Shown here: piece after piece, positions 34,862 to 44,371 of the stretch
How the letters are laid out: every line of letters starts with the position of its first letter
Numbering within the stretch: the stretch's first letter is position 1
Origin: Phycisphaerae bacterium
GTDB taxonomy: Bacteria > Planctomycetota > Phycisphaerae > Sedimentisphaerales > Anaerobacaceae
NCBI GenBank assembly: GCA_017993835.1
Contig: JAGOLX010000018.1
Location: forward strand, 1 to 64,000
Reading direction: 5' to 3'
DNA: 64,000 nt
Translations under genes and position numbers: made by a program
Notes under the pieces: generated by a model
Databases searched by the model: none
What the model saw: only the letters and a program-made list of their open reading frames with translations
What the model was told of the DNA's origin: nothing

Positions 34862-36076
34862 TCACTTGTCCGTCCGGCGGGCGGGGGCCGGGACGATCTT
34901 ATAGACCTCGCCGTCGGAGGAATCGAGGAGGTACATCTCGCCGTCCTCGTCCTCGCCGAACGAGGAGACCTGGCCGATCCGGCGCGGGGCGGGGTCCAAT
35001 TCGTTGGTGCGATCGGTCAGGTCGGTCACCCTGCGACCGTCGTAGCGGAACGACCCGATGCGGGCCCAGCCGCGGTCCGCGAAGAAGTAGGTCCCCTGAA
35101 GTCCCCGGATGGCCGACCCGCGGTAGACGTAACCGCCCGTCACCGCGGCGCCGGGCTCGTACTCGTACTCATAGATCGGCGGGACGGGGCGGGTTCGACT
35201 GCCCAACACGTCTGTCCCGACCCAGAGGTTGCCCGTGCGATAGGTCCCCTCGAGGACGGGCCAGCCGTAATCCTCGCCGCCCCGACTGGAGGCCGACTGG
35301 ATACTGATCTCCTCTCTGCGGTCGTGGCCGATGTCGCCGATGTAGAGGTTTCCCGTCAGGCGGTCGAAGCTGCAGCGCCAGGGATCGCGCAAGCCGCAGG
35401 CCCAGACCTCGGGACGGGCCGGTCCGTTGCCCACGAACGGATTGGTCGCAGGGACGCTGTACAGCCGGCTCGGGTCGGTCGGGTGTACGTCGATGCGCAG
35501 GAGCTTGCCCAGCGGGGACGCAGCATCCTGGGCGTGGTTGGCCCGATCGAGCGGGTCGCCGTCGCCGGTGGCGATGTAGAGATAGCCGTCGGGCCCGAAG
35601 CCGAGCCAGCCGCCGCCGTAGTTGTCCCGCGACTGGGCGTAGGAGAAGACGACCGCCATGCCCCGCGGATCGGCGAGATTCGGATTGAGTTCGGAGGCGG
35701 TGTACCGCCGGATTTGCACTATGCCGTCGAAGGTGGTCACGTTCACGTAGACCCTGCGGTTCTGTGCGTAGTTGGGATCGATGGCGATGCCGCGGAGGCC
35801 GTGCTCGTCGGCGGTCCACAGTCCCGTGATGGTCACAAACGGGACCGGCAGGAGCGTGCCCGTCGCCATGTCGAGAATTCGGATGCGCGACGAGTACTGC
35901 TCGATGAGGAACAACCGTCGGGAGCCGTCGGGCGGGTATGCCATTCCCACGGGCCGGCTCAAGCCGGAGGCCACGCGCTCCAGACTCAAAGGATAGACCC
36001 TCTGCGCCTCCGCTGGAGAACACACAATCGCCGCAAGAATTGCTGCGACAAGAACAATCGGCCGGAACACCGTCAT
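34862..36076 (-). CDS. PQQ-dependent sugar dehydrogenase (soluble aldose type)
   Basis: A 404-residue exported protein of the glucose/sorbosone dehydrogenase family (six-bladed beta-propeller), which oxidises aldoses in the periplasm with pyrroloquinoline quinone. A signal peptide (residues 1-24, ending AEA) is followed by ERVASGLSRPVGMAYPPDG, HGLRGIAIDPNYAQNRRVYV, YGGGWLGFGPDGYLYIATGDG, GNGPARPEVWACGLRDPWRCSFD and LYIGDIGHDRREEI. These include the usual His and Arg near the cofactor. The start at 36076 follows GGGGG closely; an ATG at 36121 is in frame but would spoil the signal peptide. No pqq synthesis gene is in the window. It diverges from the sulfatase gene. Confidence 0.82.
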   Translation of the reverse strand: MTVFRPIVLVAAILAAIVCSPAEAQRVYPLSLERVASGLSRPVGMAYPPDGSRRLFLIEQYSSRIRILDMATGTLLPVPFVTITGLWTADEHGLRGIAIDPNYAQNRRVYVNVTTFDGIVQIRRYTASELNPNLADPRGMAVVFSYAQSRDNYGGGWLGFGPDGYLYIATGDGDPLDRANHAQDAASPLGKLLRIDVHPTDPSRLYSVPATNPFVGNGPARPEVWACGLRDPWRCSFDRLTGNLYIGDIGHDRREEISIQSASSRGGEDYGWPVLEGTYRTGNLWVGTDVLGSRTRPVPPIYEYEYEPGAAVTGGYVYRGSAIRGLQGTYFFADRGWARIGSFRYDGRRVTDLTDRTNELDPAPRRIGQVSSFGEDEDGEMYLLDSSDGEVYKIVPAPARRTDK

Positions 36077-36295
36077 ACCCCCACAAGAATACCCTGTGGC
36101 GCCGACAAATGCCACTGTCATCCTGCACTATCCTACGCGAAATCGCGAGGGTCGGTTCCGCAATTCGGACCTTGAGCTGTCGAGTCCAGGCGGCTATCAT
36201 GGCGCTGAGAGCCGGCGGGCATCGGCTCCGTTCCGGCCAGGACCGATGGCATCGGCGGAGAGGCTCGTGCCGGCCGGTTCTGTGGAGTGACAGAC

Positions 36296-37840
36296 ATGAA
36301 TCGAAGGGACTTCCTGATCCGGTCCGGCGTCGCGGGCCTCGGGCTCGGCGCCCTGGCAGGCTGCACATCCACCGCGGAGCGACGGGGGGCGTCGCGACGG
36401 CCCAACATCATCTACCTGCTCGCGGACCAGCTCCGCTACCAATCCTGCGGCTACGCCGGCGACGGCAAGGCCCCCACGCCGAACCTCGACCGACTCGCCC
36501 GCGAAGGCGTCAGCTTCCGCCAGGCCGTCTCCTCGATGCCCGTCTGCTCCGCTTACCGCGCATCGCTCTTCACAGGCAAGTACACCACCGGCACCGGCAT
36601 GGTCATCAACGAGCTGCGGATGAATCCCAACCAGACCTGCCTGGGCCACGTCCTGACCGGCGCCGGCTACGAGACGGGCTACATCGGCAAGTGGCACCTG
36701 TACGCCAACGAGCTGGGCAACCACTTCGAGCCGCGGAACTCCTTCGTCCCGCGAGGGCCGCACCGACTGGGCTTCGACGGCTACTGGGCGGCCTTCAACT
36801 TCCACCACGACTATTACGGCGCCTATTACCACACCGAGTCGCCCGAGAAGATCTTCTACGGCGAAGGCGTCTTCGAGCCGGACGCCCAGACCGACATGGC
36901 CCTGGACTTCCTCGCAAAGAAGGCCGCGAGCCCGGCCCCCTTCTTCCTCCTGGTCTCCTACGGCACGCCGCACGACCCCTGGGTCCGCAGCAATGTCCCC
37001 GCCCAATACTACGAACAGTTCAAGGACGTGGAGTTCTCGCTGCCGCCCAACTACAGCGACGAAATGGACCCATACGGCGACGAATGGTCCAACATCAAGA
37101 AGGGCCCGCGCCAAATCGACGAGTGGATGCGGAATTACTACGCGATGACTGCCAATCTCGACTGGAACGTCGGGCGAATCCTCGACGCCCTGGACAAGGT
37201 GGGCCTCGCCGACGACACGCTCATCGTCTTCACTTCCGATCACGGCGAGATGTTCGGCGGTCACGGGCGGATGAAAAAGAACATCTTCTACGAGGAGGCC
37301 GCCCGCGTCCCGTTCCTCATGCGATGGACCGGCCAGATCCCCGCGGGCAGCGTCTCCGACGCGTGCCTGAACACGCCGGACATCATGCCGACCCTGCTCG
37401 GCCTGGCGGGCCTGCACTCGCGAATTCCCGAGGCGGTCGAAGGCATGGACCTGAGCCATCTGGCCAAAGGCCGCTCCGGCCCCGAGCCCGCAGCGGCGCT
37501 GCTCATGAACACCGGCGCCTGCGCCCTCTGGCAAGACGGCCACGAATGGCGAGCCCTCCGCGACAAGCGGTTCACCTACGCGGTCTTCCGCGGCGGCGGC
37601 CCGAGGAATCTGCCCCGCAAGGAGGTCCTGTTCGACCACGTCGCCGACCCGCTCCAGAGGACGAATCGGATCGACGACCCCGCCCATTTCCAACGTGTGC
37701 ACGAGTACCGAACCGCATTGAAGGGCAGACTGGCCGAGCTGAACGACACGTTCCCCCCTTCGACGTGGTACCGCGACCACTGGACGGACGGCAACCGTCG
37801 CATCATCGCGAGCGCCCAAGGCCCCTTCCCACCCGCCTGA
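36296..37840 (+). CDS. Tat-exported arylsulfatase-family sulfatase
   Basis: A 514-residue sulfatase that would remove sulfate esters from polysaccharides outside the cytoplasm. The N-terminus is a twin-arginine signal (MNRRDFLIRSGVAG) followed by a lipobox-like LAGC. The active-site motif C-S-A-Y-R with Cys84 is the sequence converted to formylglycine by the anaerobic or aerobic maturase. Metal and sulfate-binding segments are NIIYLLADQLRYQSCGYAG, TGKYTTGTG, IGKWHLY and FTSDHGEMFGGHGRMKKN. The start at 36296 has GTGGAG upstream; a GTG at 36287 is in frame. Families cannot be assigned by eye. The neighbouring dockerin protein and PQQ dehydrogenase fit a polysaccharide-use locus. Confidence 0.9.
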   Translation: MNRRDFLIRSGVAGLGLGALAGCTSTAERRGASRRPNIIYLLADQLRYQSCGYAGDGKAPTPNLDRLAREGVSFRQAVSSMPVCSAYRASLFTGKYTTGTGMVINELRMNPNQTCLGHVLTGAGYETGYIGKWHLYANELGNHFEPRNSFVPRGPHRLGFDGYWAAFNFHHDYYGAYYHTESPEKIFYGEGVFEPDAQTDMALDFLAKKAASPAPFFLLVSYGTPHDPWVRSNVPAQYYEQFKDVEFSLPPNYSDEMDPYGDEWSNIKKGPRQIDEWMRNYYAMTANLDWNVGRILDALDKVGLADDTLIVFTSDHGEMFGGHGRMKKNIFYEEAARVPFLMRWTGQIPAGSVSDACLNTPDIMPTLLGLAGLHSRIPEAVEGMDLSHLAKGRSGPEPAAALLMNTGACALWQDGHEWRALRDKRFTYAVFRGGGPRNLPRKEVLFDHVADPLQRTNRIDDPAHFQRVHEYRTALKGRLAELNDTFPPSTWYRDHWTDGNRRIIASAQGPFPPA

Positions 37841-38022
37841 CCGCGATTCGCGAAATCGCGGCAATTCTGCCCGAACGAATGGCAAGACCATTGCAGTCCA
37901 GGGAGGCCCGACGGTATCATGGAGGGCACAGCATGCGGGAGCAGCCATGGACGAAAGCAAACGGGCAAATCGCGATCGCGCCCGGCGCGACCATCAGGCA
38001 ACCCTTTTGAAGGAGGACTACG

Positions 38023-39468
38023 ATGTTCAAGAAAACGACGTGTCTGGTTCCTCTTGTCCTACTGCTGGTTCAAGTCCACAGCGCCTCGGCGCTCATCTCC
38101 TGGGACGACGGCGGCGGTGACCATCTCTGGAGCACGGCCGCCAACTGGAGTCCCAATACAGTCCCCAGCCGGATGGACGCCGCGTCCATCGACCAGCCGG
38201 CGAACACCCATTGCGTCATCCAGGACGGCATCGCCGCGGAGTGCGAGACCTTGCGGGTCGGCAACGGCAACGTCGCGACGAACCTCGACATCACCGGCGG
38301 ATCGCTCTGGGCCGCGGGCGCCTACATCGGCGTGGACAACCCCTCCGGCCACGGCATCCTCAACCTGAGCGGCGGCCGGTTCTCCACCGGGTCCTTGCAG
38401 GTCGGGTTGGAGGGCACCGGAACGCTGAACATGACCGGCGGCGTCATCGAGCTCACCGACAACCTCGTCGTCCCCGGCGGGGCCGGCACAGGCACGGTGA
38501 ACCTCCGGGGCGGCACGATCAGGGCGTCCGATCTCTACCTGACCAGCGACTCCGGCTCGATCGACGTCACCGCCGGCAAACTGATCCTTGAAGGCGACGA
38601 CACCGAGGCCATTCAGGCCTGGATCGACAGCGGCCGGATCACCGCCTACAAGCGCCAAGGCAGGCTGAACCTGGACTATGACGTCGCGAACGAAGGCCGG
38701 ACGACGCTGACGGCCATCGCGTTTCTCGATCCGCGCCCCATCGACGGGGGTCTCGTATCGCCTGGCGAAGTGACGCTGAGCTGGACGTTGCCCGATCCGT
38801 GCGTGCCGGGCGAGCCGGTGCTCGTGGACGTTTACTTCACCGACAAACTGGAGTTGCTGGAGCAGTTCACCGACCCGGCCGCCATCCGGATCGTCAACAA
38901 GCAAAACGTGACGTCCGCAGTCGTGCAGACGCAGGTGAAGAAGCGGTACTACTGGGCCGTCGATGCCTACGTCGGCAGCCCCAGCGATCCGGTCTTTGGC
39001 CCGATCTTCGGCTTCTTCGTCGACAACAGGCCTCCCCAGGTGAACGCCAGCGCCGACGTCGTGACCTGGCTGGAGGGAGGACCCAGGGCAGGAACGCTCG
39101 ATGCAACGGTCACGGACGACGGTCTGGTCACGGCCTGCACGGTGCAGTGGACGGTGGTGAGTGAGCCGAATGAAGGGAACGCGGTGATAGCGACGCCGAC
39201 CGCCGCGGGCACCAGCGTCACCCTGACAGCCGTGGGCCAATATGTCCTCCAGGCGGAGGCCTTCGATGGCGAATACTCCGGCTCGGACACGGTCACGATC
39301 AACGTGTACGACGACAAGACCCAGGCCACGAAGTCCGTGCCGGGCTACGTGCCCCTCGTCGGGGACCTGAACGGCGACTGCCGGGTCGATGACTTGGACC
39401 TGGCGATGCTGCAGGAGAACTGGCTGAAGGACAATTCGCTCACGGAAACCTGGCACCTCCTCGATTGA
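38023..39468 (+). CDS. Secreted repeat protein with C-terminal dockerin
   Basis: A 481-residue exported protein. AAGGAGG lies six bases before the ATG. After the signal peptide (residues 1-24) comes an autotransporter-like pattern of GTLNMTGGVIEL and GTVNLRGGTIRA repeats, as in PEP-CTERM-type beta-helix proteins. An Fn3-like pair follows (VDVYFTDKLEL and TDDGLVTACTVQWTVVSEPN). The C-terminus GDLNGDCRVDDLDLAMLQENW is one dockerin-type calcium repeat. No catalytic domain is evident, so it is probably a structural or binding part of a surface polysaccharide system. A 13-base GC stem follows the stop. Confidence 0.75.
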   Translation: MFKKTTCLVPLVLLLVQVHSASALISWDDGGGDHLWSTAANWSPNTVPSRMDAASIDQPANTHCVIQDGIAAECETLRVGNGNVATNLDITGGSLWAAGAYIGVDNPSGHGILNLSGGRFSTGSLQVGLEGTGTLNMTGGVIELTDNLVVPGGAGTGTVNLRGGTIRASDLYLTSDSGSIDVTAGKLILEGDDTEAIQAWIDSGRITAYKRQGRLNLDYDVANEGRTTLTAIAFLDPRPIDGGLVSPGEVTLSWTLPDPCVPGEPVLVDVYFTDKLELLEQFTDPAAIRIVNKQNVTSAVVQTQVKKRYYWAVDAYVGSPSDPVFGPIFGFFVDNRPPQVNASADVVTWLEGGPRAGTLDATVTDDGLVTACTVQWTVVSEPNEGNAVIATPTAAGTSVTLTAVGQYVLQAEAFDGEYSGSDTVTINVYDDKTQATKSVPGYVPLVGDLNGDCRVDDLDLAMLQENWLKDNSLTETWHLLD

Positions 39469-39494
39469 CCGAGATCACAACAGATTCCAACTCG

Positions 39495-39528
39495 CCGAGG
39501 CGTCTGGCGCCCCAACCAGGCGCCTCGG
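39495..39528 (+). terminator. Hairpin after the dockerin gene
   Basis: CCGAGGCGTCTGG (39495-39507) pairs with CCAGGCGCCTCGG (39516-39528) around an eight-base loop, 13 pairs including one G-T. It begins 26 bases after the stop. No T-run follows, so it would be a weak terminator or an mRNA-stabilising stem. Confidence 0.5.
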
Positions 39529-39567
39529 GCCCGCTTCCGCGGATAGATGGGAAACATGCACGGTAAC

Positions 39568-39597
39568 GCGACAGCGGTAGGGTGGGCTCTGCCCACC
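39568..39597. repeat. REP palindrome, forward orientation
   Basis: GCGACAGCGGTAG followed by the GGTGGGC/GCCCACC hairpin. The best-preserved form of the family in the window. Confidence 0.75.
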
Positions 39598-39628
39598 GCT
39601 CCTACGGACGGTTTTTGCATTTTTTGTG

Positions 39629-39657
39629 TTGACACACATCTAACATACCTGTACTAT
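39629..39657 (+). promoter_or_regulatory. Promoter of the HNH-AP2 gene
   Basis: Perfect TTGACA at 39629 and TACTAT at 39652 with a 17-base spacer. Transcription would start near 39664, about 80 bases ahead of the ATG. Confidence 0.6.
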
Positions 39658-39742
39658 CGGTGCAGTGTCGAGTGAAGCACCGTCGGCGGGCAAGGCGACC
39701 GCCGGCGACAACCGGACAACTGAAAATGGAAGGGAGCAAATC

Positions 39743-40540
39743 ATGGCGACGCCAACGTGCCGCAATTGCCTGTACTCGCACTGGGACCCGTGTGCCTGGC
39801 TGGTGACCGTGGGGATCGGATGGCCGCAGGGTCCGACCTGTGCCAATCACCCCGATTCGCTCGGCCGGATGCGTCGGACGCCCGCAGGCGGGGTCTGTCG
39901 CAATTACCGACCCAGGCCCCCCGAACCCGCCGAGGGGGCCAAGCAGATCCCCCTCTCCGACGGCGTCTACGCCTACGTGGACGCGGCCGACTACGAATGG
40001 CTCAGCCGCCGGACCTGGCACCTGCAGGACGGATACGCGATCCGCTGGGAGAAGGGCAAGAAGATCTACATGCACCGCGAGATCGCCCAGCCCCCGGACG
40101 GGATGATCGTGGACCACGCCAATCGCAACAGGCTGGACAACACGCGGATCAATCTGAGGGTCTGCACCCACCGCCAGAACATGTACAACCGCGTCAAGCG
40201 CGCCGGCTCGGTCTCCCGGTTCAAGGGCGTCGGCTTCCGCAAGCGGGACCAGAAATGGTATGCGGAGGTCGGCGGGGGTCGCAAACCCGTCTGGCTCGGC
40301 TTTTTCGACACGGAGATTGAGGCCGCCCGCGCGTACGACTACAAAGCGGTCGAGCACTTCGGCGAGTTCGCGAATGTGAACTTCCCCGAAGAATGGCCGC
40401 CGGAAAGGCGAGCGGAAGTCCACGCGCAGCGGGACGCTGCGAAGAGAGAAGGTAAGAAGGTGAGAAGGTCAGAAGATCGGAGGGCCACGACTCCCGAGGG
40501 CCGCAAGCAACCAAAACGCACCACGCATCCCGCACGATGA
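39743..40540 (+). CDS. HNH endonuclease with AP2 DNA-binding domain
   Basis: A 265-residue protein with three parts. Residues 6-52 hold five cysteines (C6, C9, C17, C33, C52), a possible zinc-binding or redox knot not usual for this family. Residues about 108-150 are an HNH nuclease (MHREIAQPPDGMIVDHANRN, then LDNTRINLRVCTHRQNMYNR). Residues about 158-213 are an AP2/ERF-type DNA-binding domain (SRFKGVGFRKRDQKW, WLGFFDTEIEAARAYDYKAV). HNH-AP2 proteins are known as phage or intron homing endonucleases. Here it is a free-standing gene. AAGGGAG sits upstream and a strong promoter at 39629. REP palindromes lie on both sides (39568 and 40578). Very basic tail. Confidence 0.85.
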   Translation: MATPTCRNCLYSHWDPCAWLVTVGIGWPQGPTCANHPDSLGRMRRTPAGGVCRNYRPRPPEPAEGAKQIPLSDGVYAYVDAADYEWLSRRTWHLQDGYAIRWEKGKKIYMHREIAQPPDGMIVDHANRNRLDNTRINLRVCTHRQNMYNRVKRAGSVSRFKGVGFRKRDQKWYAEVGGGRKPVWLGFFDTEIEAARAYDYKAVEHFGEFANVNFPEEWPPERRAEVHAQRDAAKREGKKVRRSEDRRATTPEGRKQPKRTTHPAR

Positions 40541-40577
40541 AAAGGAAGGTCGGAGGCAACACGGACCAACAGATAGG

Positions 40578-40607
40578 GCGACAGCGGTAGGGTGGGCTCC
40601 GCCCACC
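40578..40607. repeat. REP palindrome, forward orientation
   Basis: GCGACAGCGGTAG followed by GGTGGGC-TCC-GCCCACC, after the HNH-AP2 gene and before the convergent FG-GAP gene. Confidence 0.75.
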
Positions 40608-40693
40608 AATCTTCTGGTCGCGCATCGAGTTGGCAATCCTCTGCCCCGCCGAAACCCGCGTCACAGAGGGCGCGGTAGATTCGTCCGAATCAT

Positions 40694-43600
40694 TCACTCG
40701 TTCTCGTACCAGGCAATCTTGTCGTCGTAGGAAGAAGCCGAAAGGACGTCCAAGTCGCCATCGCCGTCCAAGTCCGCCGCATAGACGCAAGTCGCCTCAT
40801 CGACCGCTGTGGAGATCACCTGGCGGGGTCCGAAGTGGCCCGTCCCATCGTTCGCGTGCCAGGCAATCCTGCTAGAATGAGGATTACTCATACGGGAATA
40901 GACCGAGAGGACGTCCAAGTCGCCATCGCCGTCCAAGTCCGCCGCATACACACAACTTGGCTCGGGGACCGACGTGACGATCACCTGCTGGGATCCAAAC
41001 TGGCCCTTCCCATCGTTGGGATGCCAGGCGATCTTGTCGTCCCCCCCAGAAGCCGAGAGGATGTCCAGGTCGCCATCGCCGTCTAGGTCCGCCGCAAATG
41101 CCAGGACTGCCCCGCGGCCTTTTGAAGCAATCACCCGCTGGTTGCCGAACCGGCCGGAGTGGGACCGGTCGGATGTCTCGTACGGATACCATATGATCCT
41201 GCCGTCTTCGTAGGAAGCTGATAGCACATCCAGGTTTCCATCGCCATTGAGGTCCGGCGCATACACGAATCTGGCACCTACAACATCTGTAGCAATCACC
41301 TGCTGGTCGCCAAAATGGCCTGATCCGTTGTTCGCATACCAGGCAATCTTGTTGTCCCCCGCAGAAGCCGACAGGACGTCTGTGTCGCCATCACCGTCTA
41401 GGTCTGCTGCTTGGACGCACCACGCTTTATCGGCCGCCGTGGTGATCACCTGCTGAGGTCCGAAGCAGCCCGTCCCGTCATTCGCATACCAAGCGATCTT
41501 GTCGTCCCAATAGGAGGCGGAGAGGACATCCAGGTCACCATCACCATCCACGTCGGCTGCGTAGACAGACTGCGCGCATTTGGCCGCAGCGGTGATCACC
41601 TGCTGCGGGCCAAAGTGGCCTGTCCCATCGTTTGTATAACATGCAATCCTGAAGTCCACAAACGAAGCGGAGAGGACGTCCAGGTCTGCATCCCCGTCCA
41701 AATCCGCCGCATACACGCAGTGCGCCCCATCGGCCGTGGTGGTGATCACATGCTGGGAACCGAAGCGACCTGTCCCGTCGTTCATATACCAGGCTATCTT
41801 GGAGTCCTCAGAAGATGCGGAGAGGACGTCGAGATCCCCATCGGCATCTAGATCCGCCGCGTAGACGGACAGTACCCCATAGACCGCCGTGGTGATTACC
41901 TGTTGAGATCCGAATTGGCCCATGCCGTCGTTGGCGTGCCAGGCAATCTTGCCAGGGCCCAACATGGAAGAAGCTGAGAGGACGTCCAAGTCGCCATCGC
42001 CGTCTAAGTCCGCCGCATACTTGCCTCCGCTCGCCCACTCCTTCGCGGCGAAATGACCCCGTCCATCGCTCGCAAACCATCCAACGTCCGAGAGGACGTC
42101 CAAGTCGCCATCGCCGTCCAAGTCTGCCGCATAGACACATTCTGCCGCATCGCCCTCCGTCGTAATCACCTGCTGGGGTCCGAACTGGCCCCTCCCATCG
42201 TTGGCGCACCAGGCAATCTTGTTGTCCTCCGCAGAAGCCAAGAGGACATCCGGGTCGCCATCGCCATCCAGGTCCGCCGCATAGACGCTGTTCGCGCCAT
42301 CGGCCTCGGTGGTAATCACCTGCTGGGGTCCGAAACGGCCCCTCCCGTCATTCGAGTACCAAGCAATCCTGTTGTCCCCATATGAAGCCGAGAGGACGTC
42401 CAAGTCGCCATCGCCGTCTAAGTCTGCCGCATAGACGCAGCGCGCCCCGGCGGCCGTGGTGGTGATCACTCGCTGGGGCCCGAACTGGCCCTTCCCATCG
42501 TTGGCGTACCAGGCAATCTTGTTGTCCTCCGCAGAAGCCGAGAGGACATCCAGGTCGCCATCGCCATCCAGGTCGGCCGCATAGACGCTGTTCGCGCCAT
42601 AGGCCTCTGTGGTAATCACCTGCTGGGGTCCGAACTCGCCCGTCCCGTCGTTGGCATACCAGGCGATCTTGTCGTCCCCATAAGAAGCCGAGAGAACATC
42701 CAGGTCGCCATCGCCGTCCAGGTCCGCGGCACGGACGCAGCATGCCCCGCAGGCCGCGGTGGTGATTGCGTGCTCGGGTCCGAAGCAGCCTGTCCCGTTG
42801 TTGGCATACCAGCCAATCTCGTCATGCAAAGAGGAAGCCGAGAGGACGTCCAGGTCACCATCACCATCCAGGTCCGCCGCATAGATGCATGTCGGCCCAA
42901 TAGCCGCAGTGGTGATCACCTGCGGGGGTCCGAAGCGCCCTGTCCCATTGTTAGGGTACCAGGCTATCTTGGCGTCCGACAAAGAAGCCGCCATGATGTC
43001 CACGTCGCCGTCGCCGTCCAAGTCTGCTGTGCGGACGCAGCTTGCCCAGCGGGCTTCCGAAGCGATCACCTGCTGGCTACCGAAATGGCCTGATCCATCG
43101 TTCGCGTACCACACAATCCTGTCGTCGTCCTTAGAAGCCAAGAGAACGTCCGGGTCGCCATCGCCATCCAAGTCCGCGGCATACACGGATTGTGCCCAAT
43201 GAGCCGCGGTTAGGATCACCTGCTGATTGCCAAAGCGGCCTGATCCATCGTTCGCATACCAGGCAATCTTGTCGTCATCACTCGAGACCGAGAGGACGTC
43301 CAGGTCGCCATCGCCATCGAGATCCGCGGCGTGTACAGATTCCGCCCCTTTAGCCGCAGTGGTGATCATCTGCTGCGGTCCGAACTGGCCCGTCCCGTCA
43401 TTCGCATACCAGGCGATCTTGTCGTCCCAACAGGAGGCGGAGAGGACGTCCATGTCGCCATCGTCGTCCAAGTCGGCCGCGTAGACGCAGGTCGCCCCAT
43501 TGGCTTCTGTGGTGATCACCTGCTGGGGTCCGAAGTGGCCCGTCCCGTCATTGGCATACCAGGCAATTTTGTCGTCATCGCCGGAGCCCGAGAGGACGTC

Positions 43601-43850
43601 CGGGTCGCCATCACCGTCCAGGTCCGCCGCATAGACAGATTGCGCCCATTTGACTTCTGTGGTAATCACCTGCTGGGGTCCGAAGTGGCCCGTCCCGTCA
43701 TTGGCATACCAGGCGATCTTGCTGTCCGAAACAGAAGCTGACAGGGCGTCCAGGTCGCCGTCACCATCGAGGTCCACCGCATAGACGGATGCCGGCCCAT
43801 TGGTTTCAGTCTCTTCGATGACCCGTTGCTCTGGCCGGAAATAGCCAAGC
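40694..43850 (-). repeat. Tandem coding repeat, about 150-base period, 21 units
   Basis: Within the FG-GAP gene the phrases GAGGACGTCCA and CACCTGCTGGGG recur every 145-155 bases. Units 8 and 10 and units 9 and 11 form a closely similar two-unit block (ending ...EAYGANSVYAA / ...EADGANSVYAA), suggesting a recent duplication of two units. Confidence 0.7.
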
Positions 43851-43921
43851 ACCGGCGGGCACAACATGGACGCCACCAGCAGCAGAACGAGTCCTCTTTG
43901 CGTGTTGCACGATCGGTTCAT
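40694..43921 (-). CDS. Secreted FG-GAP/VCBS repeat protein with 21 repeats
   Basis: A 1075-residue exported protein. A signal peptide (residues 1-26, ending VLG) is followed by 21 consecutive units of about 50 residues, each of the form D-L-D-G-D-G-D-x-D-V-L-S-A-S then IAWYANDGTGHFGPQQVITT. The Asp-rich head binds calcium in known FG-GAP proteins, and such chains form beta-propellers or rods used for surface binding. Units 12 and 18 are irregular (shortened, and longer with an insertion). The last unit is cut short at the stop. The DNA repeats are also alike, so unit number probably changes by recombination. The start at 43921 follows AGGGTG. No enzymatic part is seen. Confidence 0.82.
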   Translation of the reverse strand: MNRSCNTQRGLVLLLVASMLCPPVLGYFRPEQRVIEETETNGPASVYAVDLDGDGDLDALSASVSDSKIAWYANDGTGHFGPQQVITTEVKWAQSVYAADLDGDGDPDVLSGSGDDDKIAWYANDGTGHFGPQQVITTEANGATCVYAADLDDDGDMDVLSASCWDDKIAWYANDGTGQFGPQQMITTAAKGAESVHAADLDGDGDLDVLSVSSDDDKIAWYANDGSGRFGNQQVILTAAHWAQSVYAADLDGDGDPDVLLASKDDDRIVWYANDGSGHFGSQQVIASEARWASCVRTADLDGDGDVDIMAASLSDAKIAWYPNNGTGRFGPPQVITTAAIGPTCIYAADLDGDGDLDVLSASSLHDEIGWYANNGTGCFGPEHAITTAACGACCVRAADLDGDGDLDVLSASYGDDKIAWYANDGTGEFGPQQVITTEAYGANSVYAADLDGDGDLDVLSASAEDNKIAWYANDGKGQFGPQRVITTTAAGARCVYAADLDGDGDLDVLSASYGDNRIAWYSNDGRGRFGPQQVITTEADGANSVYAADLDGDGDPDVLLASAEDNKIAWCANDGRGQFGPQQVITTEGDAAECVYAADLDGDGDLDVLSDVGWFASDGRGHFAAKEWASGGKYAADLDGDGDLDVLSASSMLGPGKIAWHANDGMGQFGSQQVITTAVYGVLSVYAADLDADGDLDVLSASSEDSKIAWYMNDGTGRFGSQHVITTTADGAHCVYAADLDGDADLDVLSASFVDFRIACYTNDGTGHFGPQQVITAAAKCAQSVYAADVDGDGDLDVLSASYWDDKIAWYANDGTGCFGPQQVITTAADKAWCVQAADLDGDGDTDVLSASAGDNKIAWYANNGSGHFGDQQVIATDVVGARFVYAPDLNGDGNLDVLSASYEDGRIIWYPYETSDRSHSGRFGNQRVIASKGRGAVLAFAADLDGDGDLDILSASGGDDKIAWHPNDGKGQFGSQQVIVTSVPEPSCVYAADLDGDGDLDVLSVYSRMSNPHSSRIAWHANDGTGHFGPRQVISTAVDEATCVYAADLDGDGDLDVLSASSYDDKIAWYENE

Positions 43922-44130
43922 CGAAGCACCCTGCCTTTCAAAGGTCCTGATGCCAACCGCCCACCATAGCTTCCCTGGGACCGCCGACAAAAGGTGCGTC
44001 CGGCCTGGCCGGCCCCTGCACTGAGCCTCCGTATGAATCTCTATGATACCGCTGCGACGTGGCATGACGCAAGACTTTGTTTCCCACCCAATGCACATCA
44101 ATCGGGGCAATATGCGGATGTACAAGAAGC

Positions 44131-44160
44131 GGTGGGCACAGCCCACCCTACCGCTGTCGC
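44131..44160. repeat. REP palindrome, reverse orientation
   Basis: GGTGGGC-ACA-GCCCACC followed by CTACCGCTGTCGC, the reverse of the forward copies at 39568 and 40578. Confidence 0.75.
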
Positions 44161-44297
44161 CTCATCCGAGTGCCGCCGTGAGCCAATGTCAGTTGCTGCC
44201 GTCTTGCCCGCGGCCCATCGCCACACTGCCCCGAACGCACAGGCATGACGACCGCTGGGCCCCGGGGTATTGTCGATCGCCATCGGAAATGAACCAT

Positions 44298-44327
44298 TTG
44301 TAGCGGACCTGTCTCCTCGCATATAAT
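44298..44327 (+). promoter_or_regulatory. Promoter of the REP-associated transposase
   Basis: TTGTAG at 44298 and a perfect TATAAT at 44322, spacer 18. It lies just before a REP (44342), so the REP hairpin would be in the 5' leader of the transposase message. Confidence 0.5.
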
Positions 44328-44341
44328 GGAGATACGATTGG

Positions 44342-44371
44342 GCGATAGCGGTAGGGTGTGCTCGGCACACC
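44342..44371. repeat. REP palindrome, forward orientation, left of transposase
   Basis: GCGATAGCGGTAG followed by a GGTGTGC/GCACACC hairpin. Arms differ from the standard copy by paired changes (G to T on the left, C to A on the right), keeping the stem. Confidence 0.75.

Noticed and set aside
40694-43850. Regular repeats of about 150 bases that could look like a CRISPR-type or satellite array
   Set aside because: They are coding units of the FG-GAP protein and stay in frame; there are no conserved short repeats with unique spacers.
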